Below, piece after piece: positions 54,061 through 63,203 of a stretch of DNA of 64,000 bases; positions within the stretch are counted from its first letter, which is position 1, and every line of letters starts with the position of its first letter. The stretch is from Croceibacterium mercuriale. GTDB lineage: Bacteria > Pseudomonadota > Alphaproteobacteria > Sphingomonadales > Sphingomonadaceae. The stretch covers positions 744,001-808,000 of the forward strand of contig NZ_JTDN01000002.1 of assembly GCF_000802385.1 (NCBI RefSeq), in the 5' to 3' direction. A program made the position numbers and the translations under genes. The notes under the pieces were generated by a model that was not told the origin of the DNA, searched no databases, and saw only the letters and a list, made by a program, of their open reading frames with translations.

Positions 54061-54345
54061 ATGCGCAAGATCATTCTCGCCGCCGCCATTGCCGGTTCCG
54101 CCCTGTCGCTCGCCGCTTGCTCGGAAAGCACTGAAGACGCCGCCGGCGCTGCCGTCGAAGGCGCTGCCAACGACGTAGAAGCGAATGCCGAGGAAGTTGG
54201 CCAGACCGTCGAGACCGGCCTGAACGACGCCGGCGCCGCCGTTAGCGGTGCGGTCGATTCCGCCGGCCGCGCGACCGACGAAGCGGGTGACCGCATCGAG
54301 GCCGACGTGCAGGACGAGTCGGTCGCAGAAGCCAGCCGCGACTGA
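54061..54345 (+). CDS. Small lipoprotein, Ala/Glu/Asp-rich helix
   Basis: This 94-residue lipoprotein has the signal MRKIILAAAIAGSALSLAAC with a lipobox (LAAC, Cys 20). The mature part is acidic and helical with repeated small-residue heptads (AVEGAANDVEANAEEV, AVSGAVDSAGRATDEAGD). It resembles entericidin-like or YtxH-like small envelope proteins. No enzyme motif is present. AAGGA precedes the ATG. A strong terminator follows the stop. A similar small helical lipoprotein is at 61579-61875. Confidence 0.75.
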   Translation: MRKIILAAAIAGSALSLAACSESTEDAAGAAVEGAANDVEANAEEVGQTVETGLNDAGAAVSGAVDSAGRATDEAGDRIEADVQDESVAEASRD

Positions 54346-54370
54346 TCTTTCGCTCAGCGAAAACGGGAAG

Positions 54371-54403
54371 GGGCGCCTGGCATCGGCCAGGCGCCCCTTT
54401 TTC
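54371..54403 (+). terminator. Rho-independent terminator
   Basis: A perfect 12-bp GC stem (54371-54382 with 54387-54398), a 4-nt loop ATCG and TTTTT follow the small lipoprotein gene. It also separates it from the convergent beta-lactamase-like gene. Confidence 0.92.
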
Positions 54404-54425
54404 GTGACCCGACGGCGGTCACCGA

Positions 54426-55466
54426 TCAGTAGTTGGCGTTGACCATCTGGCGCGCGGCCAGGGTGCCCTGCTGGGCATAGCCGTCATAGATGGCGCGGGC
54501 GAGATTGGCGATCTTGGCATCACGCCCCGGGCGGCCACCCTGCCCGGTGACGTAGATCGCGACGGCGATGGTCCGGCCGTCAGGCGCGTGGATGAAGCCG
54601 ATGTCGCTGGCCGTGTTGTTCAGCGTGCCCGTCTTGTGCGACACCGTCACGCCGGCAGGCATCAGGGCGCGTATGCGCCGGGTGCCGGTGCGGCAGCGTT
54701 CCATCGCACCCAGGATCACCCGGCGGCTGGAATCCGACAGGAAGCGGCCCTGATGCAGGCCGCTGAGCAGTTGCACCATGGCACGTGGCGTGGCGCTGTC
54801 GCGCGTGTCGATGCTGGTGGCAGGGTCGACCTCGCCATCGTCGCGCACCAGTGTAGCGATGTCGCGCGACAGGTTGAATTCGCTGATGCCGTTGCGACGC
54901 ACCCAGTCGTTCACCGCCGCCGGGCCGCCGACTGCCTTCAGCAGCGCATCGGTCGCAGGGTTGGAACTGCGGGTGATCATCAGCTCTATCAGCTGGCGCG
55001 CACTCAGATGCTCGCCCGCCCGCACCGGTGCCACGGCGGTGGAGAACGGCCGGCTGGCCACCGGCACCATCAGCGGGAACTCGCTCGACAAGCTCCAGCG
55101 CCCGCGCTCCACGCCTTCCATAAAGGTGGCGGCGATGGCGATCTTGCTGGTGGAGGCCATGGGGAAGCGCTGGTCGCCCAACACTGCGATCTCCTCGCCC
55201 GTGGCCAGGTCGACCGCGAACAGGCCAATCCGACCCTGCCCGCCATCGGCCAGCCGGGCGATCTGCTGCTGCAGGATGCCTTCATAGCTGGCGGAATAAT
55301 CCCGCGGGCTGCGGATGTCCGTGCCGAAGGCAGTGTCGAACGCCGCCTCCAGCTGGACGGCGCCCTGCGGGGGCGCCGCGTCGCGTGCGATCGCCGTGCC
55401 GCCAGCCAGCCCGCCAAAGGCGAGGGCGGCGGCAAGGGCGGTGCGTGCAAGAGTCCCGATCTGCAT
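54426..55466 (-). CDS. Class A beta-lactamase-like serine hydrolase
   Basis: This 346-residue exported protein has a signal peptide ending near residue 28. The three serine-hydrolase motifs are present: S105-T-S-K108, S167-S-N169 (replacing SDN) and K278-T-G280. The omega loop lacks a clear ExxLN (Glu166) motif; the region reads DDGEVDPATSIDTRDSATPRAM. Class A enzymes need that glutamate for deacylation, so this may be a weak beta-lactamase, a penicillin-binding-type hydrolase or an enzyme with another substrate. It is about 50 residues longer than typical class A enzymes because of an N-terminal extension. No regulator gene is next to it. Confidence 0.82.
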   Translation of the reverse strand: MQIGTLARTALAAALAFGGLAGGTAIARDAAPPQGAVQLEAAFDTAFGTDIRSPRDYSASYEGILQQQIARLADGGQGRIGLFAVDLATGEEIAVLGDQRFPMASTSKIAIAATFMEGVERGRWSLSSEFPLMVPVASRPFSTAVAPVRAGEHLSARQLIELMITRSSNPATDALLKAVGGPAAVNDWVRRNGISEFNLSRDIATLVRDDGEVDPATSIDTRDSATPRAMVQLLSGLHQGRFLSDSSRRVILGAMERCRTGTRRIRALMPAGVTVSHKTGTLNNTASDIGFIHAPDGRTIAVAIYVTGQGGRPGRDAKIANLARAIYDGYAQQGTLAARQMVNANY

Positions 55467-55595
55467 GGATCCCCCAATAAAGCCTGCCAGATTGCTGAAA
55501 GCCTAACCATACCAGCCGATTCGCGCAAATCGGACCGCGATGGTCAGGCTGACAGCTGCGACAACCGGGGGAACCAGGCAGCGGGACGAGCGTGA

Positions 55596-56003
55596 TCAGG
55601 CTGCGGCGAGCACCTTCTCGATCGACGGAATTGGCTCCCCGGTCAGGGACTTGGCCAGTTCTCCCGCCAGACGATCCTTCAGCTCCACATGGTAATGCCG
55701 ACGCATCTCGCCCAGCGTCTTGGGGTCGGCGACCACCACCAGATGCTCGATCTCGCCGGCCTTGGCCTTGCTGTTCAGCCATTCGGCGGCAGCGGCGCCA
55801 TGAGCCAGCTCGTTCAGATTGGTCGAGGCGCCACCGGGGGCCGACGGTTCCTGATTACGAATGCCGGCGCTGAAGTTGGTCGGGTCCAGGTCGGGTTCGG
55901 CCACCAGTTGCAGGCTAGGCTCGAACGGCTGGCCACTGTTGCGCAGCACCAGGAAACGAGTGCCATCGACGAGTGCGACATGGGCGTTGTGCGGGATCTT
56001 CAT
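55596..56003 (-). CDS. Host_attach (baeRF-type) family protein
   Basis: This 135-residue protein begins MKIPHNAHVALVDGTRFLVLRN and contains HLVVVADPKTLGEMRRHYH. Both runs are typical of the family labelled as required for attachment to host cells, a name taken from early work in Agrobacterium. The fold is related to eRF1-like/baeRF domains. The true role is unknown and may involve ribosomes. I chose the ATG at 56003; the frame is open further upstream but that part is not family-like. Confidence 0.82.
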   Translation of the reverse strand: MKIPHNAHVALVDGTRFLVLRNSGQPFEPSLQLVAEPDLDPTNFSAGIRNQEPSAPGGASTNLNELAHGAAAAEWLNSKAKAGEIEHLVVVADPKTLGEMRRHYHVELKDRLAGELAKSLTGEPIPSIEKVLAAA

Positions 56004-56121
56004 GGGGGCGTTCTCTCCTTTATGTCGCTGATGTCGACCTAACGGCCCGCCCGCCTGCCAGTGCCAGACAATGCGACGACAAGGCGCCATTCGTCGCCAG
56101 CCGGTATCTTGCGGACGCACG

Positions 56122-56152
56122 AAAAAGGGCCGGAGGATCGCTCCCCCGGCCC
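56122..56152 (-). terminator. Rho-independent terminator of groESL
   Basis: In the minus direction a 7-bp GGGCCGG/CCGGCCC stem (outer arms 56127-56133 and 56146-56152) is followed by TTTTT. It lies 32 bp after the groEL stop codon. Confidence 0.85.
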
Positions 56153-56183
56153 CTTCCCGTAGCATGACGCGAGTGGCGCGGAC

Positions 56184-57839
<1,656 letters not shown>

Positions 57840-57877
57840 CTATATGGGTGAACGGAAAGATCAGAGGCGGTGGCTGT

Positions 57878-58165
57878 TCAGCCGACCACGCCCATGATGT
57901 CGCTTTCCTTCATGATCAGCAGGTCTTCGCCATCCAGCTTGACCTCGGTGCCGCCCCACTTGCCGAACAGCACGCGATCGCCGACCTGGACATCCAGCGG
58001 GGTGACGGTGCCGTTCTCGGCGCGGGTGCCGGTGCCGACAGCGACGATCTCGCCTTCGCTCGGCTTTTCCTTGGCGCTGTCGGGGATGATGATGCCGCCG
58101 GCCGTCTTTTCCTCGGCCTCGATACGGCGGACCAGAACACGGTCGTGCAGCGGACGGAATGCCAT
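57878..58165 (-). CDS. groES: Co-chaperonin GroES
   Basis: This 95-residue lid of the chaperonin begins [29 protein letters not shown] and contains the mobile loop (KTAGGIIIP) that binds Gro[31 protein letters not shown] marks the second half. The start at 58165 is confirmed by length. It is first in the groES-groEL operon, with a heat-shock CIRCE operator upstream. Confidence 0.97.
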   Translation of the reverse strand: MAFRPLHDRVLVRRIEAEEKTAGGIIIPDSAKEKPSEGEIVAVGTGTRAENGTVTPLDVQVGDRVLFGKWGGTEVKLDGEDLLIMKESDIMGVVG

Positions 58166-58200
58166 GATTATGACCTCTTCCTCATGATGTGATTTCGGTG

Positions 58201-58227
58201 CTGGCACTCTCCGATCGAGAGTGCCAG
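58201..58227 (-). promoter_or_regulatory. CIRCE operator (HrcA binding site)
   Basis: A perfect inverted repeat CTGGCACTC-9-GAGTGCCAG matches the CIRCE consensus (TTAGCACTC-N9-GAGTGCTAA) in the nine-base spacing and the core GCACTC/GAGTGC. It lies 36 bp upstream of groES and next to the likely transcription start. HrcA should repress groESL here at normal temperature. Confidence 0.93.
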
Positions 58228-58234
58228 CGGCCCG

Positions 58235-58263
58235 CATATGTGCAGGCGGAAGGTCCGCGTCAA
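58235..58263 (-). promoter_or_regulatory. Probable groESL promoter
   Basis: On the minus strand TTGACG (58263-58258) and CATATG (58240-58235) are spaced by 17 bp. The predicted start near 58228 falls at the edge of the CIRCE element, so HrcA binding would block initiation. The -35 box is a good match and the -10 box is weak. Confidence 0.5.
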
Positions 58264-58305
58264 CCGGCATGTGCGCACAAAATCTTGCACGACGATGACG
58301 CGTGC

Positions 58306-59676
58306 TCAGGCGGCGATCAGTCCCAGCCGGACCCGGCGGCGCCAGCGGACCAGCAGCAGCACCGCCACGATCAGCAGCCCGATGGCAAGGCCCAGCCAGA
58401 CGCCCGTGCCCCGTAGCGGGGTGTTGAAGCCCAGTCCGATGGCGAGGCCAAAACCGACCAGCCAGTAGCCGCCAATGGCGTAGGCCATCGGTGTGCGGGT
58501 GTCCTGCAGGCCGCGCAACGCGCCCAGCACCACGGCCTGCAGCCCGTCCGCCAGCTGGAACGCCGCCCCCACCAGCAGATAGGCGACGGCCAGTTCGACC
58601 AGCGGCGCGTTGGCGGCGTTGCCGGTGTCGATCCATGGGGTCAGCACCAGCAACGGCGCCCCCACCATCAGCGCGGCGCTGCCCAGCGCGAAGACCTGGC
58701 TCAGCACCATGCCGACCAGGCCGGCTCGCCCCACGCCCGCTGCATCGCCGGCGCCGAAGTGATAGCCGACGAGGATCGTCGCCGCCTGGCCGATGCCGAA
58801 CGGCACCTGGAAGGCGAGCGAGGCGATGGACAGGGCCAGCGTGTGCGCCGCCAGTTCCAGTGCTCCGATCCGCCCCATCAGGAAGGCGGCCGCGCCGAAC
58901 AGCCCGGCCTCCGCCACGATGGTGATGGATACGGGCAGTCCCACGGCCATCAGCCGGCGGATCTGCGGCCAGTCGGGCCGCCAGAAATTGCCGAACAGGT
59001 AATAGCGCCGCAACCGCCGGTCGTTGTGGATGGCGGTGACATACATCAGCAGGCCGATCAGCGCGGTAGCGACGCTGGCGATGGCAGCGCCCCGCAGGCC
59101 AAGCGCGGGCGCGCCCCACGCGCCGAACACCAGCAGGTAATTGCCCAGCGCGTTCAACGGCAGCGACAGCAGCGCGACGACCGTGGCGAAGACGGGGCGG
59201 CCCAGCGTGGAGACAAAGGCGCGCAGCACGTTGCTGAGCAACAGGGGAATGGCCGACCAGAGCATGATGCCGAGGTAATCGCCGCTCATCGCGGCAATCC
59301 GTTGATCCTGCCCCGTCAGCAGCATCAGGCGTTCGCCGCCGGCGCAGATCGCCATGGCCAGCAATCCGCTCGCCACCGCCAGCCACAGGCCCATGCGGGT
59401 GATCCGCCGCACCTCCCGCACAGCCGGACCGCGCGCGCCGATCGCTGCTGCCGCCAGTGCGCCGACCTGACCGGACAGGCCGCTCAGCGCCCAAACCGTG
59501 ACGCTGAACAGCGCGACGGCCAAGCTGGCCGCGGCCAGCGGTTCCGGGCCGAGCCGGGCGATAAAGGCGATGTCCGTAGCGCCAAGCGCCATCTGCAGCA
59601 GCCCGGCAATCACCAGCGGACCGGCGAGGTGCAGCGTGGCGCGGATCTCTGCGCGAAGGGCTGGGGAGAAACGCAT
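58306..59676 (-). CDS. MATE-family multidrug efflux transporter
   Basis: This 456-residue inner-membrane protein has about 12 helices in two repeated halves. Family landmarks include [27 protein letters not shown] in helix 1 and [26 protein letters not shown] at the start of the second half. It should export cationic drugs or metabolites with Na+ or H+. The start at 59676 lies 71 bp from the divergent cytochrome gene. Its 3' end faces the groESL promoter, separated by 42 bp. Confidence 0.88.
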   Translation of the reverse strand: MRFSPALRAEIRATLHLAGPLVIAGLLQMALGATDIAFIARLGPEPLAAASLAVALFSVTVWALSGLSGQVGALAAAAIGARGPAVREVRRITRMGLWLAVASGLLAMAICAGGERLMLLTGQDQRIAAMSGDYLGIMLWSAIPLLLSNVLRAFVSTLGRPVFATVVALLSLPLNALGNYLLVFGAWGAPALGLRGAAIASVATALIGLLMYVTAIHNDRRLRRYYLFGNFWRPDWPQIRRLMAVGLPVSITIVAEAGLFGAAAFLMGRIGALELAAHTLALSIASLAFQVPFGIGQAATILVGYHFGAGDAAGVGRAGLVGMVLSQVFALGSAALMVGAPLLVLTPWIDTGNAANAPLVELAVAYLLVGAAFQLADGLQAVVLGALRGLQDTRTPMAYAIGGYWLVGFGLAIGLGFNTPLRGTGVWLGLAIGLLIVAVLLLVRWRRRVRLGLIAA

Positions 59677-59747
59677 GGCCGTGCGGTAGGGGGCAGCGGC
59701 GATGGTGGAAAGCCCGGATCGTCAGGACAGGAGGCTTTCGCCGGCCT

Positions 59748-60176
59748 ATGGCGCGGGTGATGATTATCAACCGGACCCTCGCCCTGATCGCCGGCCTGTC
59801 TGCGCTGGCGGGCTGCGAGCAGGCGCCGCAGCCCGCGCCGGCCTCGAGTGCGACATCCCGGGCCGAGGCTCTCGCTCGTGCCGGGCCCCCGCCGCCAAGG
59901 GCCTTCATCGTCTGCAGTGCCTGCCATGCGACAGGCGAGGGCCAGCACGGCATCGGCCCGTCACTGGCAGGTGTCTCCGGCAAGTCCGCCGGCGCCGCTG
60001 CGGGGTTTAACTACACGCCCGCGCTGCAGCAATCGGGGCTGGTGTGGGACGAGGCGACCTTGCACCGCTTCCTGGCCGATCCGCGATCGACGGTGCCCGG
60101 CACCACCATGACCTATGCCGGGCTGCACGACGCAACGGGGCGGCAAGAAATCATCGACTGGCTCAAGACGATCTGA
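59748..60176 (+). CDS. Membrane-anchored c-type cytochrome
   Basis: This 142-residue protein has a signal with lipobox LAGC near residue 23. A single haem-binding CxxCH motif (CSACH) is followed by [15 protein letters not shown] and a distal methionine in TTMTYAGL, the usual arrangement of a class I cytochrome c. It is probably a periplasmic electron carrier anchored by lipid. The start could also be the ATG at 59760. It shares a short divergent promoter region with the MATE gene. Confidence 0.83.
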   Translation: MARVMIINRTLALIAGLSALAGCEQAPQPAPASSATSRAEALARAGPPPPRAFIVCSACHATGEGQHGIGPSLAGVSGKSAGAAAGFNYTPALQQSGLVWDEATLHRFLADPRSTVPGTTMTYAGLHDATGRQEIIDWLKTI

Positions 60177-60206
60177 TTTCGCGCCCGTGAAACTTTCACG
60201 GACATG

Positions 60207-60243
60207 AAAAAGGCGGCTGCCCGCATGCGGGAGCCGCCCTTTC
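60207..60243. terminator. Bidirectional terminator between cytochrome c and rplL
   Basis: A stem GGCGGCT-CCCGC with its complement, closed by an ATGC loop (about 60212-60238), is flanked by AAAAA on the left and TTT on the right. It gives a T run in both directions but a better one for the minus-strand rplJ-rplL unit. Confidence 0.75.
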
Positions 60244-60282
60244 CTGTGCAGTGCCGGCCCGCGAAGGGACCGGCCCGGCCGA

Positions 60283-60654
60283 TTACTTCAGCTCGATCGT
60301 GCCGCCAGCGGCTTCGATCTTGGCCTTGATGTCCTCGGCCTCGGCCTTGTTCACGCCTTCCTTGACGGCCTTGGGCGCGCCCTCGACCAGAGCCTTGGCT
60401 TCGGTCAGGCCCAGGCCGGTGATGGCGCGGACTTCCTTGATGACCTGGATCTTCTTCCCGCCGTCGCCGGTCAGGATGACGTCGAACTCGGTCTTCTCTT
60501 CTTCAGCCGGAGCAGCAGCGGCGGCCGGGCCGGCAACGGCAACGGCGGCAGCGGCGGACACGCCCCATGCTTCTTCCAGCGCCTTGGCGAGCTCGGCGGC
60601 TTCCAGCACGGTCAGCTGCGACAGGTCTTCGACGATCTTGGCGATATCGGCCAT
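60283..60654 (-). CDS. rplL: 50S ribosomal protein L7/L12
   Basis: This 123-residue stalk protein starts [28 protein letters not shown]. It has an Ala-rich hinge ([16 protein letters not shown]) and ends in the factor-binding domain [28 protein letters not shown]. Several copies bind L10 and recruit elongation factors. It is 83 bp behind rplJ on the minus strand and is not followed by rpoB, which is unusual. Confidence 0.97.
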   Translation of the reverse strand: MADIAKIVEDLSQLTVLEAAELAKALEEAWGVSAAAAVAVAGPAAAAAPAEEEKTEFDVILTGDGGKKIQVIKEVRAITGLGLTEAKALVEGAPKAVKEGVNKAEAEDIKAKIEAAGGTIELK

Positions 60655-60737
60655 GATTATTCACTCCGTTCGATAAGGTTGCCCGTGCCCGGCATCAGCG
60701 CCGATCCAGCGGGTATTCGCATTCACACTGGCTCGGC

Positions 60738-61253
60738 TTACGCGGCTTCCTTGTCGCCATAGGCGGCAAAGACGCGGGCAAGCTTGGCGGCGGGCGCGGT
60801 GGTCAGCTGGGCGATCTTGGTCGCCGGCGCCTGCACCAGGCCGATGATCGTACCACGCAGCTCGTCCAGCGACGGCATCGCGGCAAGTGCCTTGATCCCG
60901 TCGGCGTCGAGCACCCGCGCACCCATGGAACCGCCCACGATCTCAATCTTGTCGGTGCCCTTGGCAAAATCGACGACGGCCTTGGCCGCGGCGATGGGGT
61001 CAACCGAATAGGCGATCGCGGTCGGGCCGGTCAGAAAACTGTCCAGACCCGTGTAATCGGTATCCTTGATGGCGAGCTTGGCGAGGCGGTTCTTCGCCAC
61101 CTGATAGGTCGCGCCAACATCACGCATCTTCGAGCGCAGTACAGTCGACTGCGCGACCGACAGGCCGAGGTTGCGGGTGATCACCACCACGCCGGCCTCG
61201 CCGAAGACTTCGCTGAGCTGGGCGACCGCGTCGGCTTTCTGCGAACGATCCAT
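60738..61253 (-). CDS. rplJ: 50S ribosomal protein L10
   Basis: This 171-residue protein holds the L7/L12 stalk on the ribosome. It begins MDRSQKADAVAQLSEVFGEAGVVVITRNLGL and ends in the Ala-rich helix that binds L7/L12 dimers. The 1-kb stretch normally held by rplK-rplA upstream is not in this window; the upstream neighbour is a lipoprotein gene. L10 usually represses its own message through a leader, and a likely leader precedes this gene. Confidence 0.97.
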   Translation of the reverse strand: MDRSQKADAVAQLSEVFGEAGVVVITRNLGLSVAQSTVLRSKMRDVGATYQVAKNRLAKLAIKDTDYTGLDSFLTGPTAIAYSVDPIAAAKAVVDFAKGTDKIEIVGGSMGARVLDADGIKALAAMPSLDELRGTIIGLVQAPATKIAQLTTAPAAKLARVFAAYGDKEAA

Positions 61254-61491
61254 GCCTTACTCCTTCACTTATGGCCGAGACCCGGGGCCGAAACCCCGCG
61301 CACGACCGGCTGCGTTGTCCTGCATCGCGGACGATGCAGGGCGGGTCCGTTGCGACAAGGGAAGGAGGTACGCTCCGGACAGGCCGGCGGCGCGAACGGG
61401 TGCGAAGACCCGAAAAACTCTGTCCCCGCCTAGGCTGGAGATTAAGGGGAAGCCCCACCAGCTGTCTTGGACGGATGATTCGGCGTGCACG
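61254..61491 (-). promoter_or_regulatory. Probable L10 leader and rplJ promoter region
   Basis: This non-coding stretch of about 240 bp lies before rplJ. On the minus strand it can form a perfect 9-bp hairpin, CCTGCATCG/CGATGCAGG (61319-61340), and a GGGG-CTT-CCCC hairpin near 61450. L10 leaders that bind the L10-L12 complex are known in many bacteria; whether these hairpins are that structure is not proven. GAAGGAG gives the rplJ ribosome site. Confidence 0.45.
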
Positions 61492-61521
61492 AAAAGGCCC
61501 GCCGGATCGCGGCGGGCCTTT
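61492..61521 (-). terminator. Rho-independent terminator of the small lipoprotein gene
   Basis: A 10-bp stem (AAGGCCCGCC at 61494-61503 with GGCGGGCCTT at 61511-61520) and a T run on the minus strand lie 58 bp after the lipoprotein stop. It separates that gene from rplJ. Confidence 0.88.
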
Positions 61522-61578
61522 AACGAACCGGCGGCAAAGGTCAACCCGCCGCCGGTCCTTGCGGGGCGCTCCGCGCCG

Positions 61579-61875
61579 TCAGATCTTGTCGGCGCGATCC
61601 TCCAGCACCTCGGCCGTGCTGTCCAGCTGCTGCGCCCGGGTCGGGTCGGTGTCCTCCAGCTGGTCGGCGCGCTCGTCCATCTGGTCGGCCGCCTCGTCGA
61701 TCGTGTCGCCCTGCGCTTCGCGCATGGAATCGATCTGCTCGCCCTGGGCTTCGGCCTGGCCGTTGACGTTGTTGATGTTGTCGATCTCCTCGCCCGCCTG
61801 TTCGGCCGGGCCGTCACAGGCGGCGAGGCCCAGGCCAAGGGCGAGGGGCAGAGCGGCGAGTGCGAGCTTGTTCAT
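61579..61875 (-). CDS. Small acidic coiled-coil lipoprotein
   Basis: This 98-residue lipoprotein has the signal MNKLALAALPLALGLGLAAC with a lipobox (LAAC). The mature part is almost all charged helix in heptads (EQAGEEIDNINNVNGQAEAQGEQIDSM, ADQMDERADQLEDTDP), a likely coiled coil. It resembles the small lipoprotein at 54061. I chose the ATG at 61875; the frame extends upstream without a good start. It may be an envelope spacer or stress protein. Confidence 0.7.
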   Translation of the reverse strand: MNKLALAALPLALGLGLAACDGPAEQAGEEIDNINNVNGQAEAQGEQIDSMREAQGDTIDEAADQMDERADQLEDTDPTRAQQLDSTAEVLEDRADKI

Positions 61876-61932
61876 GTGATGGTTCCCTGTTTGCTTCAGG
61901 CCGACCAACCGTCCGGCCCATGGCAAGGTTCC

Positions 61933-62169
61933 TTATTCCACGCTGTAGCCCAGCAGGTCGCCCGGCTGGCAGCCCAGTTCCCGGCAGATCGCCTCCAGCG
62001 TGGAGAAGCGGATCGCCTTGGCCTTGCCGGTCTTCAGGATCGACAGGTTGGCGAGTGTCAGGCCGACCCGTTCGGACAGTTCGGTCAGGGTCATGCGGCG
62101 CTGGTGCAGCAGTTCGTCCAGCTTGACCACGATGCGGGTGCTGTCGTCGGGCTCGATGGCGGGGGGCAT
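61933..62169 (-). CDS. Xre-family helix-turn-helix regulator (YozG-like)
   Basis: This 78-residue regulator has the helix-turn-helix LTELSERVGLTLANLSILKTGKAKAIRFSTLEAICRELGCQPGDLL. The KxGKAKAIRFxTLxAIC signature is typical of the small Xre proteins found beside DUF2975 membrane proteins. Its ATG overlaps the last base of the DUF2975 stop, so the two are coupled. It probably binds the TATCG palindrome at 62874-62885 and controls its own operon. Confidence 0.88.
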   Translation of the reverse strand: MPPAIEPDDSTRIVVKLDELLHQRRMTLTELSERVGLTLANLSILKTGKAKAIRFSTLEAICRELGCQPGDLLGYSVE

Positions 62170-62708
62170 CAGACGGTACCTTCCAGATCGTCGCGCATCG
62201 CGGCACCCTGCCGGAAAACGCGGGCGAGGATGAACAGGGTGACGACCATGATGATGCCGCTGAGGTCCACGTCCGTGCTCTCGCTGGCCAGGGTCTCCTC
62301 GGCCATCAGGCTGCCGATCCGGTAGGCGAGCGGGGCCAGCGCCAGCGTCAGCATCTCCACCGCCAGCATGATCCACGCCATATGGGTCAGGCGCTGCGCA
62401 TTGGCCGGCACGAAGGGATCGCCTTCGCTCACGGTGCGGACGATCCGCAGCAGGTTGCGGAAGAACAGGAACATCAGTGCGACAATCGCCAGGCAGATGC
62501 CCATGGACGGCAGGATCATTGGCAGCGGCAGGGCAAGGGCGGCATTGCCGGTCTCCAGCCGCATCGCAGCGGTGATCTGGTCGGCGAAGATGGCGGCCAG
62601 CGGCAGGGCGATCAGCAGGGTGATGCCGGCGATCGCCATCAGCCACTGGCCGATGATGACGATGGCCTTGCCGGTGACGAGCAGCGGGTCGAGAGTGCGT
62701 ACGGACAT
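62169..62708 (-). CDS. DUF2975 family membrane protein
   Basis: This 179-residue protein has four hydrophobic segments (about residues 14-38, 58-82, 105-127, 143-163) and the family's GDPFVPANAQRLTHMAWIML region. DUF2975 proteins occur with small Xre regulators and may act as membrane sensors that hold or release them. The ATG at 62708 is used; the frame upstream is open but off-pattern. It is coupled to the regulator gene by a one-base overlap. Confidence 0.85.
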   Translation of the reverse strand: MSVRTLDPLLVTGKAIVIIGQWLMAIAGITLLIALPLAAIFADQITAAMRLETGNAALALPLPMILPSMGICLAIVALMFLFFRNLLRIVRTVSEGDPFVPANAQRLTHMAWIMLAVEMLTLALAPLAYRIGSLMAEETLASESTDVDLSGIIMVVTLFILARVFRQGAAMRDDLEGTV

Positions 62709-62730
62709 GATGGTGTTTCCCCTCTTCGGA

Positions 62731-62847
62731 TCAGGCGAGAACAGGAACGTCGCGGTATGCCGGGCCCGGGCTGACCGGTACCAGTGCGGCAAGCGCGATC
62801 AGCAGCGCGGCGAGCGCGGCGGCGGTGCGACGGAACAGCAAAGGCAT
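62731..62847 (-). CDS. 38-residue membrane peptide, first gene of the Xre/DUF2975 operon
   Basis: A 38-codon frame from ATG at 62847 to TGA at 62731 encodes a basic N-end (MPLLFRRT), a strongly hydrophobic Ala/Leu segment and a short polar end. It looks like a single-span peptide or an uncleaved signal sequence. GGAGAT stands 4 bases before the ATG, a good ribosome site. The stop is 22 bp ahead of the DUF2975 start, on the same strand and downstream of the likely promoter. It has no family that I know. Confidence 0.55.
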   Translation of the reverse strand: MPLLFRRTAAALAALLIALAALVPVSPGPAYRDVPVLA

Positions 62848-62873
62848 ATCGATCTCCAGCAATGAACTTGTTG

Positions 62874-62930
62874 CTTATCGATAAGCTGTGAGTTGCATAT
62901 CGTCAATCAATAATATCGCTTTCCGATAAG
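62874..62930 (-). promoter_or_regulatory. Promoter and TATCG operator repeats of the Xre/DUF2975 operon
   Basis: On the minus strand TTGACG (62906-62901) is followed after 17 bp by TATCGA (62883-62878). The perfect 12-bp palindrome CTTATCGATAAG (62874-62885) covers this -10 region. CGATAAG recurs at 62924-62930, 45 bp (about four helical turns) from its first copy, and two more TATCG cores lie between. A dimeric Xre protein bound here would block the promoter and could loop. Confidence 0.45.
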
Positions 62931-62953
62931 GATGATCGGAATTCGCGGTGCGG

Positions 62954-62982
62954 TTGACCCGTAGCGGCACTGCTCCTATATC
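62954..62982 (+). promoter_or_regulatory. Probable rpoB promoter
   Basis: TTGACC (62954-62959) and TATATC (62977-62982) have the ideal 17-bp spacing and are good sigma-70-type matches. The transcript would start near 62989 and have a leader of about 215 nt. A private promoter is needed because rplJ and rplL are on the other strand. Confidence 0.6.
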
Positions 62983-63203
62983 CGCCCTCTGCCAGATAGA
63001 TTCGAGAAAGCCGGGCCTGCGCGGGGGCCTGTGCGATGGATGAGATGTCCGGCACGTTCCGCAAGATCTGCCAATGCTGCCACGACCGTCCACCAAGGGG
63101 CGAGTCGCCAGGCGGCGTTCCGCGTGTCTTGCGAACATTCCCCGTCAGCGAGATTTATCCGCCGGCGTGCATGTGCCGGCTCATCTGAAGAGGCACATCC
63201 TTC

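Larger units (their letters stand above)
62848..63203. promoter_or_regulatory. Divergent control region of the Xre operon and rpoB
   Basis: This 356-bp region has an AT-rich left half with promoter and operator-like repeats for the minus-strand Xre operon, and the likely rpoB promoter followed by a leader of about 215 nt. I see no further gene in it. GAAGAGG gives the rpoB ribosome site. Confidence 0.6.

Noticed and set aside
58166-59983. Long upstream extension of the groES frame
   Set aside because: GroES is a 95-residue protein starting at 58165; the extension is antiparallel noise over the CIRCE element and the MATE gene.
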